Assembly: GCF_002087335.1 (NCBI RefSeq)
Contig: NZ_MWVJ01000116.1
Location: 1-62,972 of the forward strand
DNA: 62,972 nt
From: Pseudophaeobacter leonis
Lineage (GTDB): Bacteria; Pseudomonadota; Alphaproteobacteria; Rhodobacterales; Rhodobacteraceae
Direction: 5' to 3'
Below, in pieces: positions 39,926-49,207 of the stretch. Numbering within the stretch: position 1 is the stretch's first letter; each line of letters starts with the position of its first letter. The position numbers were made by a program, and so were the translations under genes. A model generated the notes under the pieces. It did no database searches. It saw nothing but the letters and a program-made list of their open reading frames with translations, and was not told the origin of the DNA.

Positions 39926-41078
39926 TTCAGCACCTCCGCAAAGTGTTCGTTTTGCCCTTTATGGGCGCATTAATCCCCACCGTGAAAAATCTACCATCCC
40001 CCCTGCCCCCTGTCTTCGAATTCATAAAAATCAAAGCCGCACCTTGAGGACCTGCCAGGGCAGCCCCGTCGCAGAGCCCAATTTGCGATTACAGCAACTC
40101 AGTACTCCGCAGGGCGTTGCTGCAATCGACCGCTGTCCCGCCGCCAACACCTACCCTGCTGCACGGGCCAAAATACAAATTTTAAAATGTTAATTCAGTA
40201 GATTGCCTGAATGTTTAAATCGCCCCCCAAACAGCTTTCACTTCCTTGAAAGACACCTACAAGGCTCGCCGCGTCCTGGCGCCACGCAGCCAGAACCCTT
40301 TTGAGACTTAAGCCACAGCCCTGGCCATCTTCGGTTTCCTGAAACGAAAGCAGGAATGGGCGCGTGAAGCACCGATACTTAGAAACCGCCAGTGCAGCTC
40401 GTGCCTGCAGCCTCGGCCTGTCCTGCAACAAAGCGCGAAAGATCTCGCACTGAAGAAAAACGACTTTGAAACGAGCAGACGTCTGAAGAGCTCAAACAAG
40501 AGCAATTGCAAGCGCGGGCAGCCCGTCTCGATGCGTGGCTGACTGGGTACTAAAATTCCGGCGCGCTGCTTTCCAGTTTGCAAGCAGGATCTTCCACCAA
40601 ATGCGCCGCAGGAACGCATTACGGTCCAGGCCTCTATTGCTCGGCCGTTTCCCGTCCGGCGTGGCCCAGGTTATCGGCGATGCTTTCGGCCCTGTTGAGC
40701 TGCATTCATTTATGTCGCAACAAAAACTCACACTGTGCCTGACCTGTGAGATACCAGGCTTGTGAGCAGGCATGACAAGGCAGCAGGAGCAACCCAACAC
40801 TGCATAAGGTCCGGTGCGATGTTTTACGACAGGGCACGGAGTCGACAGCTGTTTTCCTGAATAGAGCGTGACAAACATGCTGCCCCACTGCTGGTAACTG
40901 TCAAAGAATAAACACCTCTCAGCATTTCACCCGCATTGAACGCCAAAATGGGCACAGGATCAGGTTCATGTATTTTCGGTCTGGATTGTCATTTTGCCTC
41001 TTGCGAACACAAAGGAACACAAATAAACACCCCCTAGACTGTGTGGCAGGACACCACGTGCCACAGATTGGGTCAAAA
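39926..41078. other. Long gene-free stretch before tRNA-Cys
   Basis: 1153 bases with no protein-like ORF. It holds an inverted repeat ATTCAG/CTGAAT (40193-40212) in an AT-rich segment and a loose CAGCAAC...GTTGCTG pair near 40092-40126. Possibly decayed sequence next to an integration hotspot. Confidence 0.45.
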
Positions 41079-41152
41079 GGCGAGTTGGCGGAGTGGTGAC
41101 GTAGCGGATTGCAAATCCGCGTACACCGGTTCGATTCCGGTACTCGCCTCCA
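41079..41152 (+). tRNA. tRNA-Cys (anticodon GCA), island attachment site
   Basis: Begins GGCGAGT and pairs with ACTCGCC before T-CCA. The anticodon loop TTGCAAA gives GCA (Cys). The gene is intact; an integrase starts 51 bases after it, and its last 18 bases are repeated at 51661-51678. Confidence 0.97.
41135..41152 (+). repeat. attL: 3' end of tRNA-Cys
   Basis: TTCCGGTACTCGCCTCCA, the last 18 bases of tRNA-Cys, matches 51661-51678 exactly, with different bases immediately outside on both sides. This marks the left boundary of the integrated island. Confidence 0.9.
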
Positions 41153-41202
41153 CTATCTCCTAAGCGTTCAAGATCATTGAAAAACAGGAAGATAGCTGTA
41201 AA

Positions 41203-42732
41203 GTGGACACTAAGTTGGACACTAAATCGGCCATTACATTGGAATACCATCCGAGCTCTTTGATCCTAGTTAAGCGCAAGTTTGCAGTCTCCGTGACTGT
41301 GCCCAAACCGTTGGAGCACCTATTCAAACAGAAGCAAATTCGCAGGAGTACTGGGACTTCGGATCTGAAGCTTGCGGAACGCAAACAACACGCTATCGCT
41401 CAAGAAATCTACCAACTGTTCGATGTTGAGGCGCGCAAGGAAGCCTCACGCAAGGCGCTTAAAGAGCACCGCGCTAAAAAGAAGAAGGAAGAGCGTTACT
41501 ACGACATCATGCAAACCTTGGTGGACACGGCTGTAGACGCATTGTCCGACGGGTCAGGTGAAGTACGTCCTCATAATATTCGGCATGAGTTCCGCCACGA
41601 CACCCCTTGGAGAAGTCAGCTTCTCCATATGATTGAAAGTGTTGCCAGGGAAGCATCATGGGGCGGTGGCTTCATACTATCTAAGCCAACCGAAACTCAT
41701 CGCGACCTTCAACCAGTTGCCGAAGCCTTTTTTCAAGAAGACCTACAAATTTTTGTTGATCAGTTCAGGGAACCCGAAGACCAGTTCGCTACCATTTTGG
41801 CTAGTTCGTCATCAGAAGATAGTGCTGGTATTCCTGCGCAAAGAGCTAGCGATACCTCGTTAAGCAAACTTCTTGACTGCTACCTTTCCGCCAAAAAGTG
41901 GGAAAGTCGTAAGATAAAGTCAAAGACCGCAGCTGAGCGGCAAATCAAGACGTTCATTAAATCGTCGAGGGACCCATGTGTTACCGAAGTTAAGAAATCC
42001 ATGGCGTACGACCTAGCCTGGGAATTGGAATCTGACGGGAAGTCCAACTCTTTGATCAGGAGCACTATAAGCGCAGTATCAGCGATGCTTACTTGGTGCG
42101 AGCAGGAAGGAACTATTGCCGCAAACCCGTTGGCACACCTGAACCTCAGCGATTTTGGAACTAAAACAAAGCACTATAAACCCTTCGAACCCACTCAGCT
42201 TCACGCACTGTTCGCAATGAAAATGCCCGAGCAAGAGCGCCTTCTTCTAGAAATACTTGTTACAACCGGGATGAGGTTGGACGAAGCCGCCCTATTGACA
42301 TGGGATCAAGTTAAAGAGCTGAACGAAATAAGGTACTTCGATCTGTCAGATGCCATCGTAAAAAACAAAGCGTCCGCGCGCCTCGTCGCACTGCCCGACT
42401 GCCTTACCCTTCCACCACGCGGTTCAGGACGCCTATTTGACTACACCTTAGATGCCGACGGAAAAGCCAGCAACCGAGCGTCACGCGTTCTTGGTGAGTT
42501 CATCAAAAAAGTACCAAACAAACACAAGAGCCAGGTTCTTCACTCATTGCGGGGTACGCTTAAGGACCTCCTGCGCGATGCTGGAGTTTCAAAGGAGACG
42601 AACGATTTTATCACCGGACACTCCGGATCTGACGTGGCAAGCACCTATGGATCGGGGCCATCTCTTAAGGTCAAATACGAAGCTGTAAACAAGGTTCAGC
42701 ACCCATGGCTAGCACCCAGGAAAGGAAGTTAA
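41203..42732 (+). CDS. Tyrosine recombinase (island integrase)
   Basis: A 509-residue site-specific integrase. The C-terminal catalytic domain (about residues 320-505) shows the active residues: Arg in VTTGMRLDEAALL, His-x-x-Arg in HSLRGTLKDLL, His in ITGHSGSD and Tyr in ASTYGSG. The N-terminal part has an SAM-like core-binding domain (SLSKLLDCYLSAKKW...). GTG at 41203 is used as start, with AGGAAG upstream. The gene sits beside tRNA-Cys and should recombine its 3' end. Intact, so the island may still be mobile. Confidence 0.92.
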   Translation: MDTKLDTKSAITLEYHPSSLILVKRKFAVSVTVPKPLEHLFKQKQIRRSTGTSDLKLAERKQHAIAQEIYQLFDVEARKEASRKALKEHRAKKKKEERYYDIMQTLVDTAVDALSDGSGEVRPHNIRHEFRHDTPWRSQLLHMIESVAREASWGGGFILSKPTETHRDLQPVAEAFFQEDLQIFVDQFREPEDQFATILASSSSEDSAGIPAQRASDTSLSKLLDCYLSAKKWESRKIKSKTAAERQIKTFIKSSRDPCVTEVKKSMAYDLAWELESDGKSNSLIRSTISAVSAMLTWCEQEGTIAANPLAHLNLSDFGTKTKHYKPFEPTQLHALFAMKMPEQERLLLEILVTTGMRLDEAALLTWDQVKELNEIRYFDLSDAIVKNKASARLVALPDCLTLPPRGSGRLFDYTLDADGKASNRASRVLGEFIKKVPNKHKSQVLHSLRGTLKDLLRDAGVSKETNDFITGHSGSDVASTYGSGPSLKVKYEAVNKVQHPWLAPRKGS

Positions 42733-42979
42733 CCCTGAACACAATACGAAAGCGAACTCTACGGGAAGCAGTTCGGCAGCCTGCCGGGAGCGGTCATGGA
42801 AATGGCTGCGAGCGCCACACGTGCTGCCCGTGCGAAATACTCTAGCCCTCTTGCCGAAAGTAGACATGCCTTCGCCCTGGCTCACTACGTCCCATGCTGC
42901 GGGCAGCACTAGAGGCAACGAGAAGCGGTATCACGACCATTGCAAACTGGCAGGAATGCCCAACTGTGTGAAACCGGCC

Positions 42980-43654
42980 TTAGGAGCTTTCGTTGATCCG
43001 GAACAAGGCGTCAGCAAGCTTACGACGGTCGATTTGGACCTGACTCTCATCTTTCAGTGTGACAAACCAATACATCGAACCGGTAAAGTGGTTCATTCGT
43101 CCGTATCCCGGCGCTTCCGCGACGAGCCCTCTCGTTTTGGGTATCTCGTGCTTTGCAAGTGTCACCCTTAGCGCCTCAGCTTCGCGAAAAATCGGTTCCG
43201 AAAAGTCCCAAAATTCGCGCACGGAAGCAATAAAGGCGCAATCAGTGACTTGCTCGAGATGGAGGGAGTGCCAAGTTGGCGCATTCTTGACCATACGCTC
43301 TTTTTCTTTCGCCGCCTCGACTATTTCACTTAGAGTTGTCGTGCGACCTTCTTCATCAATTGCTGCCACTTTCTCGGCAGCTTCGATGATTTGTTTTGCC
43401 CGCTGGCGCCATGTGCGCAAAAACTCGTAGACACTGAAAATCCACATTTGGCTAAGTGCGGAAAGGGGCAACAAAATATCTGTTGGGGTGCGCTCTCGCT
43501 CAATAAACGCTTGAGCCGCTTCGCTTTCAATTCCTCTGAGAACTGTGAAATCGACTATTGCGATATTTCTGACTTGCATGCCGAACCACAGATCGTCGCA
43601 CAGAGGGATTGTGCTAGACCACCTCATGAGATTGAATTCGTTCTCTGTTACCAT
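42980..43654 (-). CDS. Unknown protein, partner of the RloC-like ATPase
   Basis: A 224-residue protein of no family I recognise. It is largely helical and charged; a possible coiled coil lies at about residues 80-115 (RAKQIIEAAEKVAAID). The N-terminus resembles MVTENEFNLMRWSST. Start taken at ATG 43654 because GGAGAT lies six bases upstream; the open frame continues 50 codons further but reads unlike protein. Same strand as, and 142 bases downstream of, the ATPase, so probably co-transcribed. Role unknown: it could be a cofactor, regulator or target-sensing partner. Confidence 0.7.
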   Translation of the reverse strand: MVTENEFNLMRWSSTIPLCDDLWFGMQVRNIAIVDFTVLRGIESEAAQAFIERERTPTDILLPLSALSQMWIFSVYEFLRTWRQRAKQIIEAAEKVAAIDEEGRTTTLSEIVEAAKEKERMVKNAPTWHSLHLEQVTDCAFIASVREFWDFSEPIFREAEALRVTLAKHEIPKTRGLVAEAPGYGRMNHFTGSMYWFVTLKDESQVQIDRRKLADALFRINESS

Positions 43655-43796
43655 TGAAATCTCCGAAGGCAGGTTGGAGTGTTTAAGGCACTTCTCATCT
43701 TTGGTCGCCACCGCTGCCTTCAGCTTTAGGAGGTTCCTTCTAGCTGGGGCAGAATCTACATTATGGCGAGGGGTTTCGCGGGGGCAGGTCACCAGA

Positions 43797-46457
43797 CTAC
43801 ACAAGTATCGCCTTTTCGGGAGCCTCCAACACCTTCCTTCTCTTCCTTAATGCGGTAACATGTGCTTTGTGTGTACTCTGAAAGCCCTTCAGAACCTGAA
43901 GGTCTTCTGTCATCTCATCTGGAGACGGTAGCGGAATATCTCTCGCTGCCGCCATATCGTGACCTGAACGCTCGGATGCCTTAGTCATCGCGGAATAGAT
44001 CGTTTTGTACATATCGTCAGTAACTTCGACGTCGCGTAGCCTGCCAGTTTGGACCCTTGGATCAAAGCGGGCAACAGTCTTAGCAAGCACAAGCTCCTCA
44101 ACTGCACGTTCCCATGTTTCACGAAGGTCGGAGTAGAAATCCCCTACTCTTCGGCGATACTGATCCGTATTTCGGTCGTCGAATTGGCGAAGTTCCTTGA
44201 GTCGCTTTTCCAATGGAGGCATCCTCCCTCTCACGTCCGCAATCCACGGCTCGCTATCCTCAGAAATGACGCCAAACCCTTCTGCAAGGGTCTTCGTCAC
44301 AACGCTTTTGATTAAGGGGGCACTGCTTCCGGAAATCTCTGCTTCACCAACGACTTCGTTAAAGAAAACGATATTGTGCGTGAAGATGATTACTTGGCGC
44401 CCTTTGCGCGCTTCCGCAACTAATCTCTGCGCGACTTGCCGAATTCGCTTGTGGTCCAAAGAAGAAACAGGATCATCCAAAAGAATGCCATATTCGACAT
44501 TTTCATCCCCAATCTCAGCCAAAAAGCACGCCAGAGCCAATGCGCGCTGCTCCCCCTCAGAAAGAATTTTCTGCGACTTTGCCTTTTGCACACTTTGAAG
44601 CCCAACAGAGAAAAGACTTTGGCCACCTGAGCTGGTATCTGAAACTTCCAGAGGTAAATGAGTAAGGTCCAATGCCTTAATCTCGCGGGCTATTCTGTCC
44701 TGGAGCTCGGCTGTGACCAACTTTTTGCGAAGTGCAGTTATCTGGGTCGCAATAGGGAGTGACGCCACAAGCGTTAAGCAAGCTTCACGCTCCTTGATCA
44801 ACGAAAGATCACGCTGCCGCTGCAAGACGGTCTCCCAATCGTTCGCGAGTTTGGTGCGATCTTTCAGGTTGGCGAGCTGTTTACGCTTTTTGTCGAGAAC
44901 TTCACTATGCAAAGCTTGTTTCTCAAACTCAGCGGCTTCTTCTGCAAGGGCGCTCAGCTCCGTCGAAATTGACTGTATCAAGTGGGAGAGGTCGGGCTGC
45001 TGAGTGAGCGATATTTCTGTTGACAATAGGCTTGCACGGCGTTGGGCAAGAGCATCGAGCGCAGCGGCAATTTTCTTGACGATCTCTTTTCGCTCAACCG
45101 TATCTTTAGAATATTCAACGAGCGCGTCACGTACAGTATCCGCTTGAGGAAGCTTTGCTGCCTCAATGCTCGAAACAACCTCGTCTAGCGCCTTTCGTGC
45201 CAAATCTGCTCGCTTGCTTGCCTCCCCAGCAACAAAGTCATTGAAACGTTTAATGCGAGCAGATCCTGCTATCGAAAGTGGCTCCTGGCACAACATGCAG
45301 TGATCGCCTACGTGCTCGGGCAGCCGTTCAGTAATAGGCTCGTGCCCGTTCGTAACAAATTCACGGGCAGCGTCGAACATAATTCTCCACACATGTTCTC
45401 CCACGTTCGGCAGAACCTCACCAGTAAACTGCATTTTCGCAGCGAGACGAGCAGCGTTGCTTGCGTCTTGCAGTTCGATACGGGCTTTGCCGAGTCGTTG
45501 TTCGACTTCGTCGGAGTATGCCGCTAAGCATTCCTCAAACCTCTGGTTGGCACGTTCGAGGAGAGGGATGGCGCGGCGTCTGACATCGGCCATCGCGACA
45601 GGATCGGATGACAGTTCCCTTTCCAGAGTGGAAAGAGTTTCCTGTTCCTTGTCCGAGAGCTTTGAAAGGGACTCTAGCTGGGCCTCAGTTGGCAGAACTG
45701 ATGCCTTAGGATTCAGTTTTCTGAGCATGATGCTGACATCTGAATCTGGCGTGTAGCCTGCAGGGAGGGCCGCCCTCACTCTTTCAGTCAGCTCTTTGAT
45801 CCGCTGCCTGAGCATACCCTCAATGCGCTTGCAGACTTCACCATGGTGCTCCAAGATCGCCAACTCTGTCGGCAGGTAAGCAATCTTATTTCCTCGGTCG
45901 ACGTAAAGTCGCGCATTGTGACTATCGAAAACAGATACCTGCCGAAGGACCGGCGGTGGGGGGGTACTGGGGTCCCATTCGATTGTGGTAAGGTCTTCGT
46001 CACCAACACAGTATTTGACTATTTCACGTTTCGGACCCTCGAATTCAGAGTATATGTTCCCTCGCAGCTCATCGGTTTCAAGGCTTCGACATAGGCGCTT
46101 CGCAATGCGTGTATAGCCACTTTTTCCACTGCCATTCTCCCCATAGATCAAGGTAATTCCACTTGGCGAAAATCTGAGTTTTTGATCATTCGCCAAGCGA
46201 TCAATGTTTTGGACAGGTCCGATTTGGGTTAGTACCGTTCGAGGTTTGTCTGTCTCTATGCCATAAATGTGCTCCGATTGAAGAGAGATCACGTTCGCTA
46301 CGGCACCTCGGATTCCGGCGGCGGCTTTGACGTTTTCACATATCGCTTTGAAATCGGTTTCGATGACCGCGTGATCTGATGTATCAGCTATACGACGTAG
46401 ACTGTCACCAACCCACGGCTCTTGCTCTTCAGCCCAATCCAGAAGACTCTTTACCAA
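43797..46457 (-). CDS. AAA/ABC-type ATPase with zinc-hook-like CxxC, RloC/PrrC-like
   Basis: An 886-residue ABC-type ATPase of the AAA_13/SMC-like class. Walker A is YGENGSGKSG (near residue 110), a coiled-coil insertion carries CMLCQ (near 390) like the Rad50/RloC zinc hook, then the signature LSEGEQRALALA, Walker B YGILLDDPVSSLD and an H-loop FTHNIVFF. Near the C-terminus an Arg-x3-Glu (LRETWER) and a later His (ASERSGHD) recall the R-E-H triad of PrrC/RloC anticodon nucleases; this is inference. I start at TTG 46457 because AAGGAGAG is six bases upstream; an ATG 28 codons earlier has no ribosome site. Probable antiviral effector. Confidence 0.8.
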   Translation of the reverse strand: MVKSLLDWAEEQEPWVGDSLRRIADTSDHAVIETDFKAICENVKAAAGIRGAVANVISLQSEHIYGIETDKPRTVLTQIGPVQNIDRLANDQKLRFSPSGITLIYGENGSGKSGYTRIAKRLCRSLETDELRGNIYSEFEGPKREIVKYCVGDEDLTTIEWDPSTPPPPVLRQVSVFDSHNARLYVDRGNKIAYLPTELAILEHHGEVCKRIEGMLRQRIKELTERVRAALPAGYTPDSDVSIMLRKLNPKASVLPTEAQLESLSKLSDKEQETLSTLERELSSDPVAMADVRRRAIPLLERANQRFEECLAAYSDEVEQRLGKARIELQDASNAARLAAKMQFTGEVLPNVGEHVWRIMFDAAREFVTNGHEPITERLPEHVGDHCMLCQEPLSIAGSARIKRFNDFVAGEASKRADLARKALDEVVSSIEAAKLPQADTVRDALVEYSKDTVERKEIVKKIAAALDALAQRRASLLSTEISLTQQPDLSHLIQSISTELSALAEEAAEFEKQALHSEVLDKKRKQLANLKDRTKLANDWETVLQRQRDLSLIKEREACLTLVASLPIATQITALRKKLVTAELQDRIAREIKALDLTHLPLEVSDTSSGGQSLFSVGLQSVQKAKSQKILSEGEQRALALACFLAEIGDENVEYGILLDDPVSSLDHKRIRQVAQRLVAEARKGRQVIIFTHNIVFFNEVVGEAEISGSSAPLIKSVVTKTLAEGFGVISEDSEPWIADVRGRMPPLEKRLKELRQFDDRNTDQYRRRVGDFYSDLRETWERAVEELVLAKTVARFDPRVQTGRLRDVEVTDDMYKTIYSAMTKASERSGHDMAAARDIPLPSPDEMTEDLQVLKGFQSTHKAHVTALRKRRKVLEAPEKAILV

Positions 46458-46754
46458 AGCTCTCTCCTTTTTTGGGGTAGGCTGCGCTCTGCAGCCCCAG
46501 ATTGCAAGACCCTCTGCTTTGGTTCGCGGCGCTGCGCGCATGATGTACTTTCTGATCGAGCTGAAAGGCTGAATTTGCTAACTACGCTCCTTACGCTGAA
46601 CCGACATCAGGCAAGGCACGAGTGTCACGGTTGGCTCTACCCAATCGATACACTCCAAGAATTTCATTTCAGTGTGTTTTTAAGGCCGGTATTTGACAAA
46701 AAATACGAATCCATTTAGACTTTAGAGGCAAAAAACACTACATAGCAGGTTTCA

Positions 46755-47309
46755 ATGAAGATAGGTTACAAACGCGTCTCAACACTCGACCAGAACCTAG
46801 ATCGCCAGGACTTGGGTGAGGTAGACAAACTTTTCGAAGAGAAGATTTCGGGGAAGTCGTCAGCAGATCGGCCATCGTTGAACTCGTTGATCGAATTTTC
46901 TCGACAAGGCGATGAGGTTCTTGTGCATTCAATCGACCGCCTCGCACGTGATCTTCGGGACCTTCAAGAAATAGTCCAGGTACTGAACGACAAAAAGGTG
47001 AGCGTAAAGTTTCTTTCCGAAAATCTGACTTTTTCAAGCGATCAGTACGACGCACTTGCTAATCTACAACTGCAAATGATGGGCGCTTTTGCCGAATTCG
47101 AACGCAACATGATCCGCAAGCGTCAAGCCGAAGGGATCGCAAAGGCCAAGCAACGCGGCGTCTATAAGGGGCGGAAGGCATCAATAGATCCAACCATCAT
47201 CCAGAAACTGGCCGCACAAGGCAAAGGTGCAACAAATATCGCAACAGAGTTGGGGGTTAGCCGGGCATCCGTTTACCGGCTGTTAAAGAACCAAGAGATG
47301 GGGTCATAA
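46755..47309 (+). CDS. Serine recombinase (resolvase/invertase family)
   Basis: A 184-residue small serine recombinase. The catalytic serine is in GYKRVSTLDQNLDRQ (residue 9), the conserved HSIDRLARDLRDL and MMGAFAEFERNMIRKRQAEGI regions follow, and the C-terminal Hin-like helix-turn-helix is IATELGVSRASVYRLLKN. Invertases and resolvases of this type act on short inverted or direct sites; none is obvious near it. Divergent from the ATPase gene. Could be a resolvase of a nested transposon or an inversion switch for the cargo. Confidence 0.92.
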   Translation: MKIGYKRVSTLDQNLDRQDLGEVDKLFEEKISGKSSADRPSLNSLIEFSRQGDEVLVHSIDRLARDLRDLQEIVQVLNDKKVSVKFLSENLTFSSDQYDALANLQLQMMGAFAEFERNMIRKRQAEGIAKAKQRGVYKGRKASIDPTIIQKLAAQGKGATNIATELGVSRASVYRLLKNQEMGS

Positions 47310-47509
47310 TCTTTATCGATCTGTAGTAAGTTGACCCCGTTGCCACCTTTAGGTGTCGATCATTAGAAGAGCCTGGATAGGCAACTGGAGAACGAGAACA
47401 TTTTGACGTTGTCTTCTCTAAAAACAACTTATTCATGCAAAAACTCAACCAACCTCAGACAGCGAGGTTTCGCTTCTTTCTTTCCTAAATCCGTTAAACT
47501 CTTATTCGA

Positions 47510-48136
47510 TTACTTTCCGACACCACATAAAGGCATTTCTCCGCCCTGACTGTTATAGAGACGCTCATGTAGAAGCGACTGATTGAATGGGTAAGTCGGG
47601 TTTCTAAAGAACTTTGAGGAGTATCCCACAATCCTTGTAAGATCTTCTTTTGTTTCAATATTCAGGCATTTTAGACTTCGTATCCGACGATTTAGATCAG
47701 GTCTATTTATGATCCAGAAATCATTCGTCCTGGCTTGATTAAACTTCTCATCAGTCTCTGGATGGATGAGCAGCACAGAGTGAACATGCGGCAAGGAAAG
47801 AGTGTCTCTGCCACCTCTTCGAGTGCCTGGAAAATCAAAAAAATCAATAGATACTGGCTGTTTATAACGATTTTTGGGTTTCATGTATCTTGAAACGGTG
47901 GCCCCCATAATTCTCATAAACAAACATTTCTGTCTGCCCTCAACATATTCCAGCCGTTTGTTCGGACACATAATCAAAGAAGTTTCATTGTAGACAGATG
48001 TTAGAAAGTAGAGTTTCGGATTCATGTAGCCACCGTTAGGTTGGCTTATACTCATCCGATCACTTATTTGTTGAATTTGGTTTTCAATTATTGATACAAA
48101 TCGCCCTTCTTCCCCAATTTCATTTAAAAATTTCAT
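47510..48136 (-). CDS. Possible HUH-type replication initiator
   Basis: A 208-residue protein of unknown family. Two short stretches resemble HUH endonucleases: a His-x-His motif in LPHVHSVLLIHPE (motif II) and a Tyr-x-x-Lys in IVGYSSKFF (motif III), 80 residues apart and in the right order. Neither is decisive. AT-rich surroundings and a hairpin just upstream of the gene (48189-48210) would suit a rolling-circle origin. Alternatively an unrelated island protein. Start at ATG 48136. Confidence 0.5.
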   Translation of the reverse strand: MKFLNEIGEEGRFVSIIENQIQQISDRMSISQPNGGYMNPKLYFLTSVYNETSLIMCPNKRLEYVEGRQKCLFMRIMGATVSRYMKPKNRYKQPVSIDFFDFPGTRRGGRDTLSLPHVHSVLLIHPETDEKFNQARTNDFWIINRPDLNRRIRSLKCLNIETKEDLTRIVGYSSKFFRNPTYPFNQSLLHERLYNSQGGEMPLCGVGK

Positions 48137-48188
48137 TTATCTCATTTATTCTCCCTATTGTGTTATTATAAGATGCAACTATACATTA

Positions 48189-48210
48189 CGCTCTCCAAGG
48201 AGGCAGAGCG
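48189..48210. repeat. Hairpin upstream of the HUH-like gene
   Basis: CGCTCT and AGAGCG pair around a ten-base loop, 53 bases before the start of the putative HUH protein. A candidate nick-site hairpin or regulatory stem, in an otherwise AT-rich 368-base gap (48137-48504). Confidence 0.35.
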
Positions 48211-48504
48211 AGGAAATTTTATAGATGGTATCGGATGAGTTCTCTCGCTTCGCCATAAAGGCTGGTCGATTGATCCGCGAGAGGGTAATAAATACCATAT
48301 CCAATAAGAAATTGCAACCTCATTTCAAAATTTTTAGGCACACCATATGACTAAAGAAAGCAGAAATGGGTCATGATCTAACAGTGACATATGTGAAAAA
48401 TAGGCCGCGTCACTTATGCTCGGAGGTGCAACTAGTCAAGTTGCCGCAACTAACTATATTTATGCAAAAAAACTTTGAACCTCACCCATTTTTTGGATTT
48501 TTTT

Positions 48505-48756
48505 TCATTTCCCTCCACGTTTCCAACTTGATGTGAACATCAAGTACAACGCAAAAAATGGAACCCCAATTAGAAACACAGAAAAAACTTCCAGCGAAAT
48601 AAGACTGGAAGCCACAAGTATAAAAGGATAGCCAATCACAAAAAGACACCCCATAGGAGAGTTGCTTGTATATTTTGACCCGCAATGTTTGCAGACCGTA
48701 GCCCCCGATTGAATTTCTTCCTTACAGAAAGGACAAGCGCTTTTTTTCTTACTCAT
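48505..48756 (-). CDS. Small zinc-ribbon membrane protein
   Basis: An 83-residue protein: zinc ribbon with two CxxC pairs (ACPFCKEEIQSGATVCKHCGSK) at residues 8-28, then two hydrophobic stretches (about 35-52 and 55-72) consistent with a membrane hairpin. ATG at 48756. Such proteins are frequent in defence and phage-derived loci, but function is unknown. Intact and isolated by AT-rich gaps. Confidence 0.7.
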   Translation of the reverse strand: MSKKKSACPFCKEEIQSGATVCKHCGSKYTSNSPMGCLFVIGYPFILVASSLISLEVFSVFLIGVPFFALYLMFTSSWKRGGK

Positions 48757-49207
48757 ATCTGACGCACCATTATTATCTGCATTTGTTGATCCAATTTTGC
48801 CAATGAACAGATAGACTGAGATAAGGGCAAACTGCTATCCGACCGAAACAAACTCCAAAAAATCCGTTAACAACTTCTTTTCATATAACTCAATACACTT
48901 AATGTAGTAACCTGCATCTTACTGCGCCAAGTGGTGATGGCCTGGTATATGTATCCCACAAGTACCCTATCTGGGCTATCTAGAGCGGCACCACGTCGTT
49001 AAGACCGGCTTCTAAAAACCTGAGTTCAGCCCCAAACCTTGGCTGAATCTGTATCAAATGAATCAACCTACAAGAACAATTGAGTTTAGACTGCAATCCA
49101 GAAATGTGACCAACATTTTCTCGGATTTTTTGATTGGATTCACTGGAAGTGATAGCCATAACGACAGACAAAGAGATGAGTGACCTTCCCATACCCTAGT
49201 CGGTACA
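48757..49207. other. AT-rich gene-free stretch in the island
   Basis: 451 bases without a protein-like ORF, between the zinc-ribbon gene and the 3' end of the nuclease-helicase gene. Nothing further seen. Confidence 0.5.

Noticed and set aside
40492..40878. Minus-strand open frame of 128 codons before tRNA-Cys
   Set aside because: Cys/Arg-rich sequence without family, ribosome site or neighbours; overlapping open frames occur on both strands.
43797..46457. ATPase as a Rad50/SMC repair protein
   Set aside because: Only the hook and ABC motifs are shared. It lies alone in an integrated island without an Mre11 partner, and its C-terminus carries the R-x3-E...H pattern instead.
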